Assembly: GCF_030247185.1 (NCBI RefSeq)
Contig: NC_080570.1
Span: 150,134,641-150,198,640 of the forward strand
DNA from: Malaya genurostris
Lineage: Eukaryota > Arthropoda > Insecta > Diptera > Culicidae
Direction: 5' to 3'
Length of the DNA: 64,000 bases
Shown here: in pieces, positions 46,450 through 57,881 of the stretch
Numbering within the stretch: the first letter of the stretch is position 1
How the letters are laid out: each line of letters begins with the position of its first letter
The notes under the pieces: generated by a model
Told to the model about the DNA's origin: nothing
What the model saw: the letters and a program-made list of their open reading frames with translations, nothing else
Databases searched by the model: none
Translations under genes and position numbers: made by a program

Positions 46450-48394
46450 CACTTTATGTTGACCTACTAAGGCCACCTCGCGGTTCAACAAAAACTTTTT
46501 TCCCGAGCAATCGCGCCTGTGGACTGAATCCCAGCGAACACCATAAATCAGCTGATTTTTGTAGTGTTACTGAGTTACAGTTCATAATTAAACCACGCGG
46601 AACGGACACCGAGGCGAATGGATCGATCGCAACGATGTCCGAAGACTCCCAGCCCTCTCTCTCTCTCTCTTCCAAGGAAGCTGCAGTATTTGAAACTTCC
46701 GTCTCAAGTATCTGCTTTTTCCACTTCTTCGCCATTAGTTCCCTTTCGTTTACCGAGAGAAAACGATTTCCACTTTAATTAAACTCTTACTAGCATCTTT
46801 GCCTTATTAAAAACTTTACACCGTCCGTCCCTTTCTCGCGTCCCGCATATTCGCGCGCCACTGCGACAACCGAAACCCCCGGCCTGCTCTGACTGCAACG
46901 AGGTCGATAGTGGTGATGATGATGATGATGCTATCCCCCTGATGGACGTGGGATAATTCAGAAAACCAGCGCCCCTTAACCCACCCCCCCTCCCCTCTTT
47001 CCCACTGTTTCCGTGTACCAAAAAGTGCAGAGGGAAAATTTCTCATTAACCTGCATTTATAATGACGTCGAGGCTGTTTGAATTTTTCATCATCACCACC
47101 ACACTGCTGTCGGTGGGAACCTCTCTGCGAGTAGCAGGCAGAATCGGTGCTGACTGGCAGCCGCGTTGCACTTGGGGAGCCATTCATCTCCTATCTCGAA
47201 GCGGTAAATCTTGTCTCCCGGTGACGACAACACTTCTGCTGCTTCCGGACGCGGCTGGCAATAAATACAATTTCCTCTCGCCTGTTGTTCGGAGAGCCCG
47301 GACCCCGTAATCTTGGGTGCCGGGCGCCGAAAGCCTGACAACAGTTTAGCATAAATTTCAATACAAGTGCACTTTTTAAAGTACCGACCGGCCAACCCAA
47401 CAACCTTCCGACGTTCCTGCTGCTGCCCGGTCGGTCGGTCGGTCCATGAAGCGCAGAGAGAGAGGGCTGGAGAGGAACAAAAAACGAGTCGTTTCGCCAC
47501 CATTTTCATCGTCCAGCATCCTTGAACCGACGCTCCCCGATGGCAATGGTTGTTAATAGTCACATAATGTCTTAATCACAATAAAGGAAAATTTATTGTT
47601 ACATGCTATTTTTCGTTCACCTTCTCCGGACCGGACCGGACCGGGCCGAGGTGGGCACACGTTTGGGAAAAGTGGCTCCCGACGTAAAAATTATGGTCTG
47701 TTTATGGGCTGTGGAACGGTGCTAGCTAGCCCGGACCAGACCACCTCATCCTTCAGGTTTCTACCTCCTTCTTGTCCGGTTCTGTATATCACTTGTGTTC
47801 GGTTGCGCTGTGAAACGCCCATAAACAGAATCGGAACCTGCTTTCGGTCAACTTTGCCCATTAAACTTTGCCGGTTGACATCAATCGAAACTAAATAAAC
47901 TTTACTCTTATCTGCCGGATGGCACTTGAGATTCGGATAGATTTATACACAGATTCGGGAAACTAACTATTTCTCCAATTGAGTTTAGTTGTTGGAATAG
48001 CAATTTTCCTCGGTACTACTCGGAGCTAGTGAAATTTCTTCCATTTCGGCAACATCAGCAGCATCGAGCAAAAGCTAACAAACTCCTCGATATCGATAAA
48101 TAAATTTAATCCTTTTCCGTGTGCTGCTGTCAACTTGAGCTGAGGGACTTGAGTCGGTGATTGATGTTTTTTTTTTCGTTGCAAACTGTTTCGGGCCGTC
48201 AACAGCTTTCTTCGTTCGATGTTAGTCAAACAGTTGGACGGAACTGAACTAATCGAAAATGGAAATGTTGATTTGGAAAAACGAAAACTTCAGATCACGG
48301 ATATCGATGGGGAAGGTAAAAAGCATGTCCGATTGACGGGGAAAGTTTAAATTTCAATTTTGCTATACTCAATGATTTTTTCTTTCCAAATATC
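46450..48394. other. Unique GC-richer island
   Basis: Balanced composition with (CT)n near 46650-46670, (GAT)n near 46915-46930, GGTCGGTCGGTCGGTCC near 47430 and (GGACC)n near 47627-47645. Open frames up to 156 codons on both strands overlap and have no recognised domain. No exon is supported. Confidence 0.4.
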
Positions 48395-48660
48395 TTAGAA
48401 ATGCAACGTGTAACGGCAAAAAAAATTTTTTTTTTCAATCCACTGGGATTTGGAAAAATCTTGAGAATTCCGAAATTGATTTTTTTTATGCCAAATGTCT
48501 TAGAAATGCATGAAACGTTGAGATATGGTGTACATTGGGGTCTCTATTCACGTGTTTTTTTATGCGGTTGCTTTTTACGCGGATTTCCGAAGTTACTTGT
48601 TTTTTTTACGCGGATTTCCGAAGTTACGCGATTTTTTTTTAGAATAAATTTTTTTTTTCT
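48395..48660 (+). repeat. ACGCGGATTTCCGAAGTT repeat, copy 1
   Basis: TCTTAGAAATGCATGAAACG, GATATGGTGTACATTGGGGT and CTCT precede short tandem units of TTTTTTACGCGGATTTCCGA AGTTACGCG type, spaced about 30 bp. The same order of motifs occurs at 51.5 kb. Confidence 0.7.
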
Positions 48661-49213
48661 ATTTTGGAAATTTTCCAAAGCCGAACAAAACAAAACTAAT
48701 TTTGTTTTTTTTTAAAATAACTATTTATTGGAATATGAGTTAAAATTAAATTATTAAGATTTAAATTGGGTGTTCAGCCACAAGTGGTGACTTTTCAGCC
48801 CTATTATATATATATAGATTTGGTTATTACCATGAGGACATTATTTGCTTCCGCAATTCTGGGATTTTTGTGTAAGGAAAACTCTAAACCTACTTGTATT
48901 GTGTAATGGGGAAAAGGAACTTATATACTAACTTACTAACTAATACAGAGAGCGAATCGATTCAATTGAAGATTGCATCGATTTTTGTCGGAATTTGCTT
49001 ATAATATTATGTGACATTACATCTAATGGTTCTATATTTGTGAGTCTGTGTAACTCATTTGTACTAAACCAGGGAGGACGCTTCAAAATCATTTTCAGAA
49101 TTTTATTCTGAATCCTTTGAAGCGTTTTCTTCCTGGTGGAACAACAGCTTGACCAAATTGGTACCGCATAAAGCATGGCTGGTCTGAAAATTTGTTTATA
49201 AATTAACAATTTG

Positions 49214-49337
49214 TTTTACCTATTTTTATATATATAAAAAATAGGTATAGAATTCGCTCAAACTTTCGAAAATTTTTCCGAGGCCCGGAGGGCCGAATGA
49301 CATATACCAATCGATTCAGCTCGACGAACTGAGCAAA

Positions 49338-49415
<78 letters not shown>

Positions 49416-51196
49416 TGTGTCCGTATGTGTGTTGTCAACTAAGAGGTCGAGATCTCAGAGATGGCTGGACCGATTTTCATCAAACTAGTCGCAAATGAAA
49501 GGTCTCCCCGTCACCCAAAACGCTATTGAATGGTTTTGAGATCGGATGTTTACTTTTTGAGTTATACAAAGTTTTATGTCAAAATTTTCAGTTTTTTGAC
49601 AGTATCTGTCACAATTGACCTTGAAAACAGAATATGTTTTCAGACTTAGATTCCGCACGGTAATAGCTATCCAACAAGCCATAGATTGTTAAAATCCGTC
49701 CATTTTTAACGGAGATATCGAAATTTTTCTGTAAGCGACTTTTCCCCCTATTCCAGCAGTAGGAGTTTTGAGCGCTGTATGACAAAGAAATGCTTGGGAG
49801 CAACGGAAAACACGATTTTTTATACTGTTACATACAATTGTTTCTAAGAACCAAAAGGATTGTGTACAGCATTCTTTTTCATGACATTTAGCCTCGGACC
49901 GATTTTGGCACGGCTCGTTTTTGGCAACATAATCGTTCGAATATGACATATATAAACCAGATGATGGCAGAATTTTTTTTAATTATTTTGTTTTAAACTA
50001 CTTACAGCAATAAATGCTGGAACAACATAACATCCATATACCATTCGAATCAGTTCGTCGAGATCAGCAAATGCGTGTGTGACAAATAACTTCAATTAAT
50101 TTTCTCGGAAAATTTCTTTTCTACAAATTCAGATTCATACGAAAAGTCGTATGCTCCCAATCAAAGTTCCTGCATTATGTTTGGTTCCGACCTCTGGTTT
50201 CGGAACTACAGGATGATATGTGAAACGAAATCAAAATTGTGTAACTCATTTTTCTTGAAGATGGCTGAACCGATCTAAGATGCAAATGAAATCTAAGAAT
50301 CATCTAAGATTCAAATGAAAAGTTTCAAAGTTCTATAAAACATCTTGCTTTTCAGTCAGATCCAACTTCCGGTTTCGGGGATTGTATAAAAATGTCTATT
50401 CCACATAATTTAATCAGGTTTATCGGGTTAGCAGATTTGGATAGTCGATAAAAAAATTAACTTTTTTCAGTTTTAGTGGTATTCAGTTGTCGATCAGAAG
50501 GCACCTAAAAATTTAATTCGTGCTATGATTTCTCAAAGATGTCTTCACTGATTTTCAAATATTTTGAAACAAATGTAAACTATACAGCTATTCAGGTGAA
50601 TTTATCTGACTTCGGCCATACCGATTTTAGAATTCCGGTTTCAGTATAAAATCGTTTCTCAAAGCTCAATCGTTTTCTCAAAAAAAGCCTAATCAAATTT
50701 CAGAAACAAAAATTTTAATTAAAACAAACTTATATACAAAAATTAATTATTTTATCCAATTATGACTTCCGGTTCTCGAATTACATGATGATGAATTTTT
50801 AAAATTCAAACCGATATAGAAGATGACAATCCCGAAAAGCTTCAAAGTTGAACTCAAAACTGTTGTAATTTATTCGTCATATGGCCATACGAATCGGTTT
50901 GGGTTATGCTGGTTCCTGAATACCGGCTCTGGAAGTACCTTAAATTACCGTAAACTCTAGAGTGGAACTTTCATATCATGGCATGTTTAATCGATTATCA
51001 CACTTCTAGATTCAAATTCGATCCGATTTGCAGTTTCGACATTACAGAGTAATGAGTGATTAAAATCTCAAATTGTCGCTTAAAACGAGGGTCATTAAAA
51101 TAATGTCATGAAAACTTAAACACCGAAGAATATTCATGCAAAAAACACATGCGGATTGATAAAAATAGGTATCATCTCACTGCTAGGTGGATTAAA
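49214..51196 (-). mobile_element. R1-type repeat, variant ends, inserted in a LINE
   Basis: On the minus strand it starts GTGTTTAATCCACCTAG, then GATGATACCTATTTTTAT, and ends ATAAAAATAGGTAAAAC. The terminal inverted repeat is therefore ACCTATTTTTAT/ATAAAAATAGGT rather than the GCCTTTCTCATAT/ATATGAGAAAGGC of other copies. A candidate 5-bp duplication AAAAC lies at both junctions. The body has the GGCCCTCCGGGCCTCGG block (49290-49312), a long (GT)n run and several modules (minus orientation) at about 49450-51000. Length about 2 kb; no coding sequence recognised. Confidence 0.75.
49341..49432 (+). repeat. (GT)n microsatellite
   Basis: About 33 uninterrupted GT units to about 49408, then interrupted GTAT/GTCC variants. 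It occupies the same position within R1 as the (CA)n runs of the other copies, in the opposite orientation. Confidence 0.95.
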
Positions 51197-51362
51197 CACG
51201 TTTTTTAGACAGAGCTTAGAATTTCTGTTTATAAGAGGATATAAGCATTTAATATATTTATTACACTTTGCCTGGATTCCTTCAATGTGATCCTTGAAAG
51301 TGAGTTTTTTGTCATACGTTAAACCTAAGTATTTAGCTTGATCAGACCATGTCAAATTGTTT

Positions 51363-51990
51363 TTTTAGATTACACCAGATCTGGACGTTTCATGCATTTC
51401 TAAGATATTTGGCATCAAAAAAAAATTTTTTAAGCGGATTTTCAAAGTTACGCGTTTTTTTTTTTCGGCATCAAAAAAAATTTTCGATTTTGGAAGTTTC
51501 AAAAATTTTTTATGTCCCAAAGTCATGAAACGTTAAGATATGGCGTACATTGGGGTCTCTTTTTATGCGGATTTTGGAAGTTTTTTACGCGGATTTCTGA
51601 AGTTACGCGGTTTTTTTATGCGAATTCCCGAAGTTGCGCGGTTTTTTTACACGAATTTTCAAAGTTACGCGGTTTATTTTTTCGGCCAAAAAAAAATTCT
51701 AGTTTGGAAGTCTCAAAATTTTTGTATGACCCAAAGTCAGTTTTTACAAAAAAAATTTTTTTTTTTGAAATTGCACCAGATCTGGACATTGCATGCATTT
51801 TTAAGATATTTGGCATCAACATTTTTTTTCTTTGGTTTGAAGGTTTTTTTACGCGAATTTCCGAAGTTACGCGTTTATTTTTTTACGCGAATTTCCGAAG
51901 TTACGCAGTTTGTTTTGGCATCAAACAAAATTTTTCTGTCCCAAGTCAATTTTCACAAAAAAATAATTATTGAGATTACACCAGGCAATC
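51363..51990 (+). repeat. ACGCGGATTTCCGAAGTT tandem repeat, copy 2
   Basis: Repeated units of TTTTTACGCGGATTTCTGAA, GTTACGCGG with about 28-32 bp period (51575-51685 and 51845-51915), interspersed with CACCAGATCTGGACATTGCA / TTTAAGATATTTGGCATCA blocks. The overlapping open frames of 153 and 170 codons are created by the repeat and are not genes. Confidence 0.75.
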
Positions 51991-51999
51991 AACTAAATA

Positions 52000-52665
52000 A
52001 CACGTCGATCAAAAAGTCTCTGGTCCGACAGACAGATGGCGTCACTGATTGAAAATCTAGCGTTCAATAAACACACTCCTCAAATGTCATCTGTCAAAAT
52101 TTCATAAAATTCGGTTCATTTATGTGATAGATATTATGACGCTACTATTATTAAAAATTAATTAGAATTTTAGAAACAATTAAGTAAAAATATTTATATG
52201 CTTATAAAACACTGTTTTTTAGAAGAAACAAAATCGATCTAAACGAAAACAGGCTTGATAAGCACTATCTGAGCTCTGATTCAAGCGAATTAACCATTAT
52301 TTACTAGTATGCTGAATAAAAATATGGTCGTGCAATAACCTAAAATGCATCACGCTCTGATCCTACATGTGAGGAAATTGTTCCGGAAATCGTCTCAAAA
52401 GTTCGTTCCAGCGTTATGGAAAATTTAAGTGGGTGTCACGCTTTCTCACGCCTAATAAAAAAAAAACAACATCTTGTTGCGAATGCTAAGTAATATATAT
52501 TTTTTTAAAAATCCACCATACTCGCCAAATTTAGCCCCCAACGATTATTTTCTTTTCTCCGGTTTGAAAAGCAAACTCATCGAATGATGAAATCATCACG
52601 GAATCTGAAGTGTGTTTTGAGATTAAGGAAAAATTGTGATATGAAAGTGGGGTAGAAATGAAAAA
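52000..52665 (+). pseudogene. Diverged mariner remnant
   Basis: At about 52520-52600 the plus frame reads NPPYSPNLAPNDYFLFSGLK, the mariner YSPDLAPSDYHLF block. The upstream segment has a GTCGATCAAAAAGTCTCTGG start, possibly a terminal repeat, and a conceptual TLHALILHVRKLF...-like region too decayed to align. It belongs to a different subfamily from the 38 kb copy. Confidence 0.6.
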
Positions 52666-52667
52666 AC

Positions 52668-53272
52668 CTGTCTTAATCCACCTAGTGGTGTAATGATGCC
52701 TTTCTCATATCAATCATACTATCATACCAATATAATACTGTGGTATTCTTCAAAATTATTTTTCTTCGATTCTTAAAAGAATAATCGAAATAGATTTGTT
52801 TGATCGTCTACTGATAAAAACTATCAATTGGAAAAGATTTGAGGTCGATTTAGAAAACTTTTTACGGTTTTTCGCTCTTTTCAGTGATGGTATAAAATTT
52901 TTAACACACTTTACCCTATATTTCCGGATCCGGAAGTCGGATCCGAATAAAATCCAGGAATTACGTATGGGAACACAGGAACTTTCATTTGTTCCTAAGT
53001 TTGTGAAAATCGGTCGCGCCATCTATGAGAAAAGTTAGAACACATATTTTCATTTTTTTGCACATTTTACCCCATAAAGTTAGTGCAAAAAACGTTACAT
53101 ACACACATACGCACATACACACACACACAAACACACACATACACACACAGACATTTTGCGTACTCAACGAACTGAGTCGAATGGTATATGACACTCGGCC
53201 CTCCGGGCCCCGGTTCAAAAGTCGGTTTTCACAGTGATTGCATAACCTTTCTATATGAGAAAGGCAAAAAGG
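52668..53272 (+). repeat. R1 repeat copy e
   Basis: Left end ACCTGTCTTAATCCACCTAG, inverted repeat GCCTTTCTCATAT, one module at about 52925 (CGGATCCGGAAGTCGGATCC), a (CA)n-rich run (53098-53150), the CTCAACGAACTGAGTCGAAT / CGGCCCTCCGGGCC block and the ATATGAGAAAGGC right end, followed by an A-run. Confidence 0.8.
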
Positions 53273-53277
53273 CGAAA

Positions 53278-54072
53278 AAAAATTTTCTTCGATTCTTAAA
53301 AGAATAACCGAAATCGGTTTGTTTGACCGTCTACTGATAAAAACCATCAAATTGGAAAAGATTTGAGGTCGATTTAGAAAATTTTTTAAGGTTTTTCCCC
53401 ATTTTCAGTTATGGTGTACAATTTTTAACACACTTTACCCTATATTTCCGGATCCGGAAGTCGGATCCGCATGAAATTCAGGAATAACGCATCGGACCAC
53501 AGGACCTTTCATTTGAACCTAAGTTTGTGAAAATCGGTCGCGCCATCTATGAGAAAAGTTAAAACACATATATTCTTTTTTTTGCACATTTTACCCCATA
53601 ACTCTCGAACCGGAAGTCGGATCCAAATAATATTCAGGACTTTTGTATAGGACCTCAAGACCTTTCATTTGAATCTAAGTTTGTGAAAATCGGTTCAGCC
53701 ATCTCTGAGAAAAGTTAGTGCACTTATTTTCACAATTTTTTGCACATTTTACCCCATAATTCCGGAACGGGAAGTCGGATCCAAATAATATTCAGGAATT
53801 TTGTATGGGACCACAAGACCTTTCATTTGAATCTAAGTTTGTGAAAATCGGTTCAGCCATCTCCGAAAAAAGTTAGTGCAAAAAAACGTTACATACACAC
53901 ATACGCACATACACACACACACATACACACACACACACATACACACACACACACATTTTGCGTACTCGACGAACTGAGTCGAATGGTATATGACACTCGG
54001 CCCTCCGGGCCTCGGTTCAAAAGTCGGTTTTCACAGTGATTGCATAACCTTTCTATATGAGAAAGGCAAAAC
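53278..54072 (+). repeat. R1 repeat copy f (left end missing)
   Basis: Begins at the internal TTCTTCGATTCTTAAAAGAA segment, then three modules at about 53451, 53606 and 53763 (period about 156 bp), a (CA)n run (53897-53955) and the right inverted repeat ATATGAGAAAGGC. It shows the module periodicity most clearly. Confidence 0.8.
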
Positions 54073-54239
54073 ACCGTTCCAACAATTTTATTGCTCTTCA
54101 AAGAGAACTCATTGATAAATAAAATCGAAGTTGGGAATTATAAGTGCTGTCGTTTTCAGACCGGGAACTTCTCTTTTAGAGCAATAAACAGTATTGGCTA
54201 GCGTAAATTCAATCAGTGAATCGAATATTTTTCTATTGT

Positions 54240-55310
54240 GCACTGAGGTCTTTTTTACGCGGCGGATACGTATCGCGTAAAAAACCGCGTAACTTCGGAA
54301 ATTCACGTAAAAAAACGCGTAACTTCGGAAAACCGCGAAACTAAAGAATTCTTTTAAAAATGCATGAAACATTCAGATGTAATGTAATCAAAAAAAAAAT
54401 AAAATAAATATTTAACAAAAATTTTTCTTTGAAAAATATTGACCTTGACAAAATTTTGAGATTTCCGAAATTGAAAATTTTTGTTATTCCAATTGTCTTA
54501 GAAATGCATGAAACGTTGAAAAATGGTGCAATCTCAATTTTTTTATGTTGGAAAAACGACTTTGAGACTAATTTTGGAAATCCGCATAGAAAAAAAACGC
54601 AAATTCACGTAAAAAACGCGTAGAAAAACCGCGTAACTACTGAAAACCGCGAAACTAAAGATTTTTTTAAATGAATGAAACGTTCAGATCTTATGTTATT
54701 AACAAAAAAATTATAAAAAACTTTACCGAAAAAATTTTTTTTTCGAAAAAAATTTACCTTGAGACTTGACAAAATTTTGAGATTTCCGAAATTGAAAATT
54801 TGTGTTATGCCAATTGTCTTAGAAATGCATGAAACGTTGGAAAATGGTGGAATCTCTTTTTTTTATGTTGGAAAAACGACTTTGGGACTAATTTTGAAAA
54901 TCCGCATAGAAAAAAAACGCGCAAATTCACGAAAAAAAAACGCGTAGAAAAACCGCGTTACTTCGGAAAACCGCGAAACTAAAGAATTCTTTTAAAATGC
55001 ATGAAACATTCAGATGTAATGTGATAAAAAAAACATTTAGATAAAAAAAATGTTTTTGAAAAAAATTGACTGACAAAATTTTGAGATTTCCGAAATTGAA
55101 AATTTTTGCTATCTCAACTGTCTTAGAAATGCATAAAACGTTTGAAAATGGTGCAATCTCAAAAATTTTTTTTTAGTAAAACGACTTTAGGACTAATTTC
55201 GGAAACCCGCATAGAAAAAAACGCAAAACTGAAGAATTTTTTTTTTGATATCAGATGTCTTAGAAATGCATGAAACGTACAGATCTGATGTAATCTAAAA
55301 CAAAAATTTG
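54240..55310 (-). repeat. Tandem array of about 310-320 bp units
   Basis: TGACAAAATTTTGAGATTTC recurs at 54446, 54767 and 55071 (321 and 304 bp apart). Each unit then has TTAGAAATGCATGAAACGTT, AAAACGACTTTG-GACTAAT, GCATAGAAAAAAACGC and CCGCGTAACT-CGGAAAACCG. The short ACGCGTAACTTCGG motif is the reverse complement of the repeat at 48.4 and 51.6 kb. There is no coding potential. Confidence 0.8.
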
Positions 55311-55811
55311 GAAAATCGAAGTTTTGAGCTTGAACAACCCCAAAAATTCAAAACATTATGAAAAAAAAATCAAATTAAAACGTAGGGGTCTAAAAAAAAA
55401 TCTTCTAAAATTATGTCGCTTTGATATTTCAACTTCTGATAGTTCTACGCTGAGAAACAATGGACATCGCAAATCACTTATGTCTCAATACTTTTTCACG
55501 AAAAAATTAATAAACATTATTTGAATGATGCTTTGTATTATGCAAAACATTGGAATTTATGTTTTCAAACACGATAGCTATAAAAGAAATTCGCAAAATG
55601 ATGTTTTTTTTTAATTCGTTAGACCCATTCTCATCGAGAAACAGTAACACTAACAGTAAAATCTTCATGAAAGAGAGCCTTCTATAACCCATCCATTGCC
55701 CCGTCCAAAGCAGCTTTCTCAAAACACTGTTTTGGGTCAATTTAGCATCTTGCCACTATTCAACAGTGACACCGGAAACTGTCTTGAAACTTCGAACAGA
55801 GGTGGCAAAGG

Positions 55812-56012
55812 TAAAGTCTTGGCATTACATTCCTTTTGTGGAATTCTGCCTTTCTGTTGCAACAGACTTGTCAGCCGATTTATAGCGTACAGGATCATTG
55901 CATGGCTAGTACTACGTTCCTACTGACACTAAGAATCCTTCCAGGTCGGGACTCGAACATACGACCATTAGCTTGCAAGACCAGCCACCTATGCATTGAA
56001 CCGCCAACCCGC
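55812..56012 (-). mobile_element. tRNA-derived SINE
   Basis: Reading the minus strand, a tRNA-like head contains an A-box-like TGGCGGTTCAATGCATAGG and a B box GTTCGAGTCCC (RNA polymerase III internal promoter). A body with CTAGCCATGCAATGATCCTG and a 3' end AAGGAATGTAATGCCAAGAC follow. The 3' end also occurs in fragments at 38.24-38.34 and 44.97-45.06 kb, defining a family. Copy length is about 200 bp. Target duplications are not obvious. Confidence 0.75.
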
Positions 56013-56232
56013 GCAAAAACGCTGATATATGGTTTTAAAAAAAATTAATTGAAAAAAACGACTTTGGGACTTGAGACTTGAGAATGTGAGAACGCGTTGC
56101 TTCGGAAATCTGTATTGAGAGAATCGAAAAACTTAGAAAAAAAAACAATACCAAATGTCATAAAAAATATCACATTAAATCGTAAAGGGCTTAGAAAAAC
56201 ATCTACTAAAATTATGTTCCATTGATTTGTTG

Positions 56233-56636
56233 GGGAGCGGGTCATTTCGCCGAAAGTCGTTTCGCCGAAAGGGTCATTTTGCCGAAAGGGTCGTTTCGCC
56301 CAAAGAATCATGTCTCCTGTATGTTATGACTTTTGTATAACTGATGTGGCGCAGCCACATAACCGAAGCTTAGCTCTGAGATTCATGAATCAATCTTTAT
56401 TCGAGAAGTACAATTGTAGGTCAACAAAAAGGGCGTTTACGCTGTCATCTTTCATTTGTCTTTTTTCAAATCAATTTTAATTATGATTTTAAGACGATTT
56501 CAAAATTCGGCGAAATGACCCTTTCGGCGAAATGACCCTTTCGGCGAAGTGGCCCATTCGGCGACATGTCATTCGGCGAAATGGCTTTCGTCGAAATGGC
56601 CTTCGGCGAAATGACTCGGCGAAATGACCCTGATCC
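56233..56636. mobile_element. MITE with GGGTCATTTCGCCG ends and 9-bp target duplication
   Basis: The 9-bp GATTTGTTG occurs at 56224-56232 and 56637-56645. Ends read GGGAGCGGGTCATTTCGCCG and, in reverse complement, GGATCAGGGTCATTTCGCCG. Each end extends into a small array of TTTCGCCGAAAGGGTCA units in inverted orientation. The 200-bp centre contains a palindrome ATGTGGCGCAGCCACAT and no coding sequence. A 9-bp duplication fits the Mutator superfamily; that placement is inference. Confidence 0.75.
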
Positions 56637-57881
56637 GATTTGTTGACTTATGATATTTCGATTCTGAGAAATAGTGGACTTCGCAAACCATGATTTATAG
56701 ATTGAGTCCTCAAAAATACTTATGCCTAAAATTTCTCCAGGGAAAAAAGGAAAAATGTTGTTCGATTGATGCTTTGTATTATGCCAAGCATTTTTATTAC
56801 CTTTACGATAGCTCTGAAACAAATTCGCAATGTTTTTTTCATTCGTACATACTTGAACAAAATTCTTGGTAAATAAATTTTCATATATTCTTGGTATAGA
56901 ATTCTACTGTACGAAGCATTGAAGAAGCCTAGAGTCTAAATTTAAAGAACAAAAGATAGGGAAGAAATGTTGCTAGCCAAAAAACAGGTGTAGTAAAATC
57001 AACAACTCAATCATCGCAACCGTCGACACTAACAGTGAGATCTACACCAAAGAGTGCATTGTCGCTTCCAAAGCAACTTTCTCGAAACACCCTATTTTGG
57101 GTCGATTTGGCATCTTAATTCTGTCCAGTGACAACAGTGACAAAGGAAAGGTACGAGGAAAATAATGGTATCTTGTGATATTAATTACTCAAACTATCCA
57201 GAATTTAGGTAAACAATGAAGGTTGATTGTCAGAAAATGTCACAAAAGTCAAAACTTGCTCCACCTTTCCTCACTCCTCTTTTTCTTTTCCCAGTCGGAT
57301 TGAATTCAATAACCTTTTCTCTGGACTGTGTAAGTATACAAAAGGAAGCCCAACGTGTCGGTCGGAGATGTTGCTAAAAAGTGCCATGTTGACTGAAGTC
57401 ATTCAACTCCCAGAGGGATCCTCGCCGAATCTGTAAGATCCGTTGTTAACCAAACATGCAGGCTGCAACGTACATAATAATGAAAAACATACGTGAACAT
57501 TTTCGCAAATTCCTGGAAACGAATTCTACACTACGAAGGATAGAAGAAGCCTAGTGTCTGAATTTTGGCAAGTCATCCTAAGGTATACTAAAATGAGCCA
57601 CTCTTTATTCTCAATCAGGAACACTAATAATTATCTCTACTTCTTAAAGTACCTTCAAAAACCCACCTATTGGCACTTCCAAAGCAACTTTCTCAAAACA
57701 CCCTATGTTGGGTTGATTTGGCATTTTGCCACTACACAACAGTGACGAAGGAAAAGTACGAGGAGAATAATGATACTTTGTGACATTAATCCTCCATACT
57801 AGCCAGAGCTACTGTGTGTCAGAAAATGTGGCACAAGTAAAAATCGGCCTAAAACTTCAAACAGAGAGGCGAACAAAAACT

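Larger units (their letters stand above)
48712..51362 (-). pseudogene. Jockey-like LINE (reverse transcriptase C-terminus and 3' UTR), split by R1
   Basis: The minus-strand part at 51355-51197 reads AKYLGLTYDKKLTFKDHIEG and continues through LINRNSKLCLKN. The part at 49209-48940 continues YKQIFRPAMLYAVPIWSSCC, RIQNKILKMILKRPPWFSTN, ELHRLTNIEPL. These are the post-catalytic thumb and C-terminal motifs of Jockey-clade LINE reverse transcriptase. The 3' UTR ends with AATAAATAGTTATTTTA and an A-run near 48712. Removing the R1 insert rejoins the two pieces in frame. The catalytic core and endonuclease are missing. Confidence 0.8.
55311..57881 (+). repeat. Region of three diverged direct repeats
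   Basis: Segments at 55540-55810, 56770-57240 and 57480-57880 share, in order, GCTTTGTATTATGC (first two), TCGCAAA, AGCAACTTTCTC-AAACACCCT, TTGGGTCGATTTGGCATCTT and CAACAGTGAC-A-GGAAA. They are direct repeats with large indels. A SINE is inserted in the first and a MULE-like MITE between first and second. No protein motif is present, so this may be a long non-autonomous element or a local duplication. Confidence 0.55.

Noticed and set aside
51512..52052. Two overlapping frames of 153 and 170 codons
   Set aside because: Created by the ACGCGGATTTCCGAAGTT tandem repeat; encoded peptides are internally repetitive and differ between frames.
56237..56632. CRISPR-like array of TTTCGCCGAAA units
   Set aside because: Units are directly adjacent without unique spacers, are inverted at the two ends, and are bounded by a target duplication; this is a MITE in a eukaryotic genome.
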